Origin: Candidatus Falkowbacteria bacterium CG10_big_fil_rev_8_21_14_0_10_43_10
Lineage (GTDB): Bacteria; Patescibacteriota; Patescibacteriia; Patescibacteriales; XYC2-FULL-47-12
Assembly: GCA_002773655.1 (NCBI GenBank)
Contig: PFAR01000001.1
Location: forward strand, 21,865-27,236
Reading direction: 5' to 3'
DNA: 5,372 nucleotides
The first letter of the stretch is position 1. Each line of letters opens with the position of its first letter. Shown in pieces: positions 4,671 through 5,372 of the stretch. Under the pieces are notes generated by a model. It was given only the letters and a program-made list of their open reading frames with translations, did not search any database and was not told the origin of the DNA. Both the position numbers and the translations under genes were made by a program.

Positions 4671-5372
4671 TTATTTTATTAATTTATTAAATACATTATC
4701 CATTTTTTCGGCAATTCCGCCCCAGTTATATTTCTCTAAAACCATCTGTTTAGCACTATTTACAACCTGCGCAACTTCATCTTCATTTTTATCATCTAAA
4801 ATATATTTTATTTTTTCCGCGATGCTCTCTGGATTTCTAACTTCACAGAACCATCCGGTTTTGCCATCCTCTAGAAAATCAGGAATTCCCCCAACCGGCG
4901 TGGCTATTACCGGCACACCGTGAGCCATTGCTTCTAAGAACGAATTGCCCAGCCCTTCAGTCAAACTCGGCCGGCAGAAGACATCGGCCGCCAGATAATA
5001 TTTCGGCAGTTCATTTGGCTCTACAAATCCCTTAAACTTCACTTCGTTTTCAATCTTTAATTTTTTAACTAAATTTTCTAGTTTATTTCTCTCCTCGCCA
5101 TCGCCGCAAATTACTAATTTAATATTTAATATTGAATATTTAATATTTAATATTGAAAAAGATTTTATCAAATCTCCAATACCATTTTTTTTAACTAATC
5201 GTGAAGCAGTTACAATCACCTTGTTATTTTTACCAATACCTAAATCTTTTCTGATACTTGATACTTGATACTTGATACTTGATACCCGGTTGACTCCGTT
5301 TGGCACTACATCTATTGCACACGTAGCTCCCATATTCTTCGCCCAATCAGCCAGATATGAACTAATGCATTG
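4671..5372 (-). CDS. GT4-family glycosyltransferase, C-terminal part (5' end outside window)
   Basis: The frame is open to the window edge: upstream of the first in-window Met (5333-5331) thirteen further codons read QCISSYLADWAKN without a stop. So the gene enters from the right and 5333 is not its start. There are 233 in-window residues. The segment ends the acceptor domain (ISSYLADWAKNMG, then DVVPNGVN) and holds the whole donor domain: VTASRLVKKNG (Arg58, Lys62 in window numbering), LVICGDGEER, and EX7E at Glu139/Glu147 in LTEGLGNSFLEAM. HGVPVIATPVGGIPDFLEDGKTG follows, as usual in GT4. Two heptamer arrays are translated within it, in the interdomain loop (residues 30-40) and just before LVICGDG (73-84). 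It probably transfers a hexose from a nucleotide sugar to a membrane-linked acceptor; the sugar is unknown. Confidence 0.9.
   Translation of the reverse strand, partial: QCISSYLADWAKNMGATCAIDVVPNGVNRVSSIKYQVSSIRKDLGIGKNNKVIVTASRLVKKNGIGDLIKSFSILNIKYSILNIKLVICGDGEERNKLENLVKKLKIENEVKFKGFVEPNELPKYYLAADVFCRPSLTEGLGNSFLEAMAHGVPVIATPVGGIPDFLEDGKTGWFCEVRNPESIAEKIKYILDDKNEDEVAQVVNSAKQMVLEKYNWGGIAEKMDNVFNKLIK
5121..5155 (-). repeat. Heptanucleotide array, units AATATTT/AATATTG, 5 units (array E)
   Basis: Units on the top strand are AATATTT, AATATTG, AATATTT, AATATTT and AATATTG. It encodes SILNIKYSILNI (in-window residues 73-84) of the right-hand glycosyltransferase, immediately before the LVICGDG strand-loop. 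Both AATATTG units turn a would-be TAA codon into TCA (Ser). The array is near-identical to array C. Confidence 0.85.
5253..5285 (-). repeat. Exact heptanucleotide array, unit GATACTT, 4.7 copies (array F)
   Basis: Four exact GATACTT units (5253-5280) are followed by GATAC. On the coding strand the unit TATCAAG reads as a repeating VSSIKYQ heptapeptide, here VSSIKYQVSSI at in-window residues 30-40. This is the loop between VVPNGVN and the donor domain strand VIVTASRL. It is the only array with no internal base change, so it is probably the youngest or the most actively maintained. Confidence 0.9.

Noticed and set aside
4663..4689. Direct repeat TTAATTTATTA, two copies 16 nt apart across a gene end
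   Set aside because: Very AT-rich sequence in an AT-rich junction; it has no 7-nt period and chance is a sufficient explanation.
1722..5285. CRISPR array
   Set aside because: The repeats are contiguous 7-mers without unique spacers and are part of coding sequence; no cas gene is present.
4671..5333. Taking the Met at 5333 as the true start of the right-hand glycosyltransferase
   Set aside because: The frame continues upstream to the window edge with residues typical of the GT4 acceptor domain, and the protein would lack that whole domain.

Overview
The window is a tightly packed block of cell-surface glycan genes. All of them lie on the minus strand, so transcription runs from base 5372 towards base 1. 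In that order it holds: the 3' part of a GT4-family glycosyltransferase (4671 to beyond 5372), a small polytopic membrane protein of the DUF6580 type (4110-4658), a fused GtrA-like membrane domain plus GT4 glycosyltransferase (2426-4129), a second GT4 glycosyltransferase (1334-2416), a GDP-mannose 4,6-dehydratase (gmd, 288-1256) and the 5' part of another GT4-type glycosyltransferase (1-283). Gaps are 12 nt, a 20-nt overlap, 9 nt, 77 nt and 4 nt, which fits one operon with at most one internal promoter. No RNA gene, transposase or CRISPR array is visible, and no stretch over 300 bases lacks a gene.

The likely job is to build a surface polysaccharide or glycolipid. Gmd makes the GDP-4-keto-6-deoxymannose precursor of GDP-rhamnose, GDP-fucose or related sugars. 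The GT4 enzymes add sugars from nucleotide donors to a membrane-bound acceptor, and the GtrA-like domain probably works with lipid-linked sugars at the membrane. The reductase or epimerase needed after Gmd is not in the window. UGA ends two genes, so the genetic code treats it as stop. The style of the genes (several GT4s, GtrA, DUF6580, few Shine-Dalgarno sites, short AT-rich inserts inside glycosyltransferases) suggests a Patescibacteria/CPR (Parcubacteria-like) genome. That is inference from recalled family resemblance, not a search.

The most unusual content is repeat DNA inside the reading frames. Six separate stretches in three glycosyltransferase genes have a 7-nt tandem period, each with its own unit sequence, and each is translated in frame as part of the enzyme. 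Four sit at two homologous loops of the GT4 fold. Two arrays in different genes match at 33 of 34 bases. In the three arrays whose perfect unit would encode TAA, the codons at the would-be stop positions are all changed. A perfect 11-bp-arm inverted repeat also lies inside the fusion gene, and a second hairpin repeat supplies its last codons and touches its stop codon. The fusion junction itself contains a buried ribosome binding site and ATG that one extra A in an A6 run would join to the glycosyltransferase frame.
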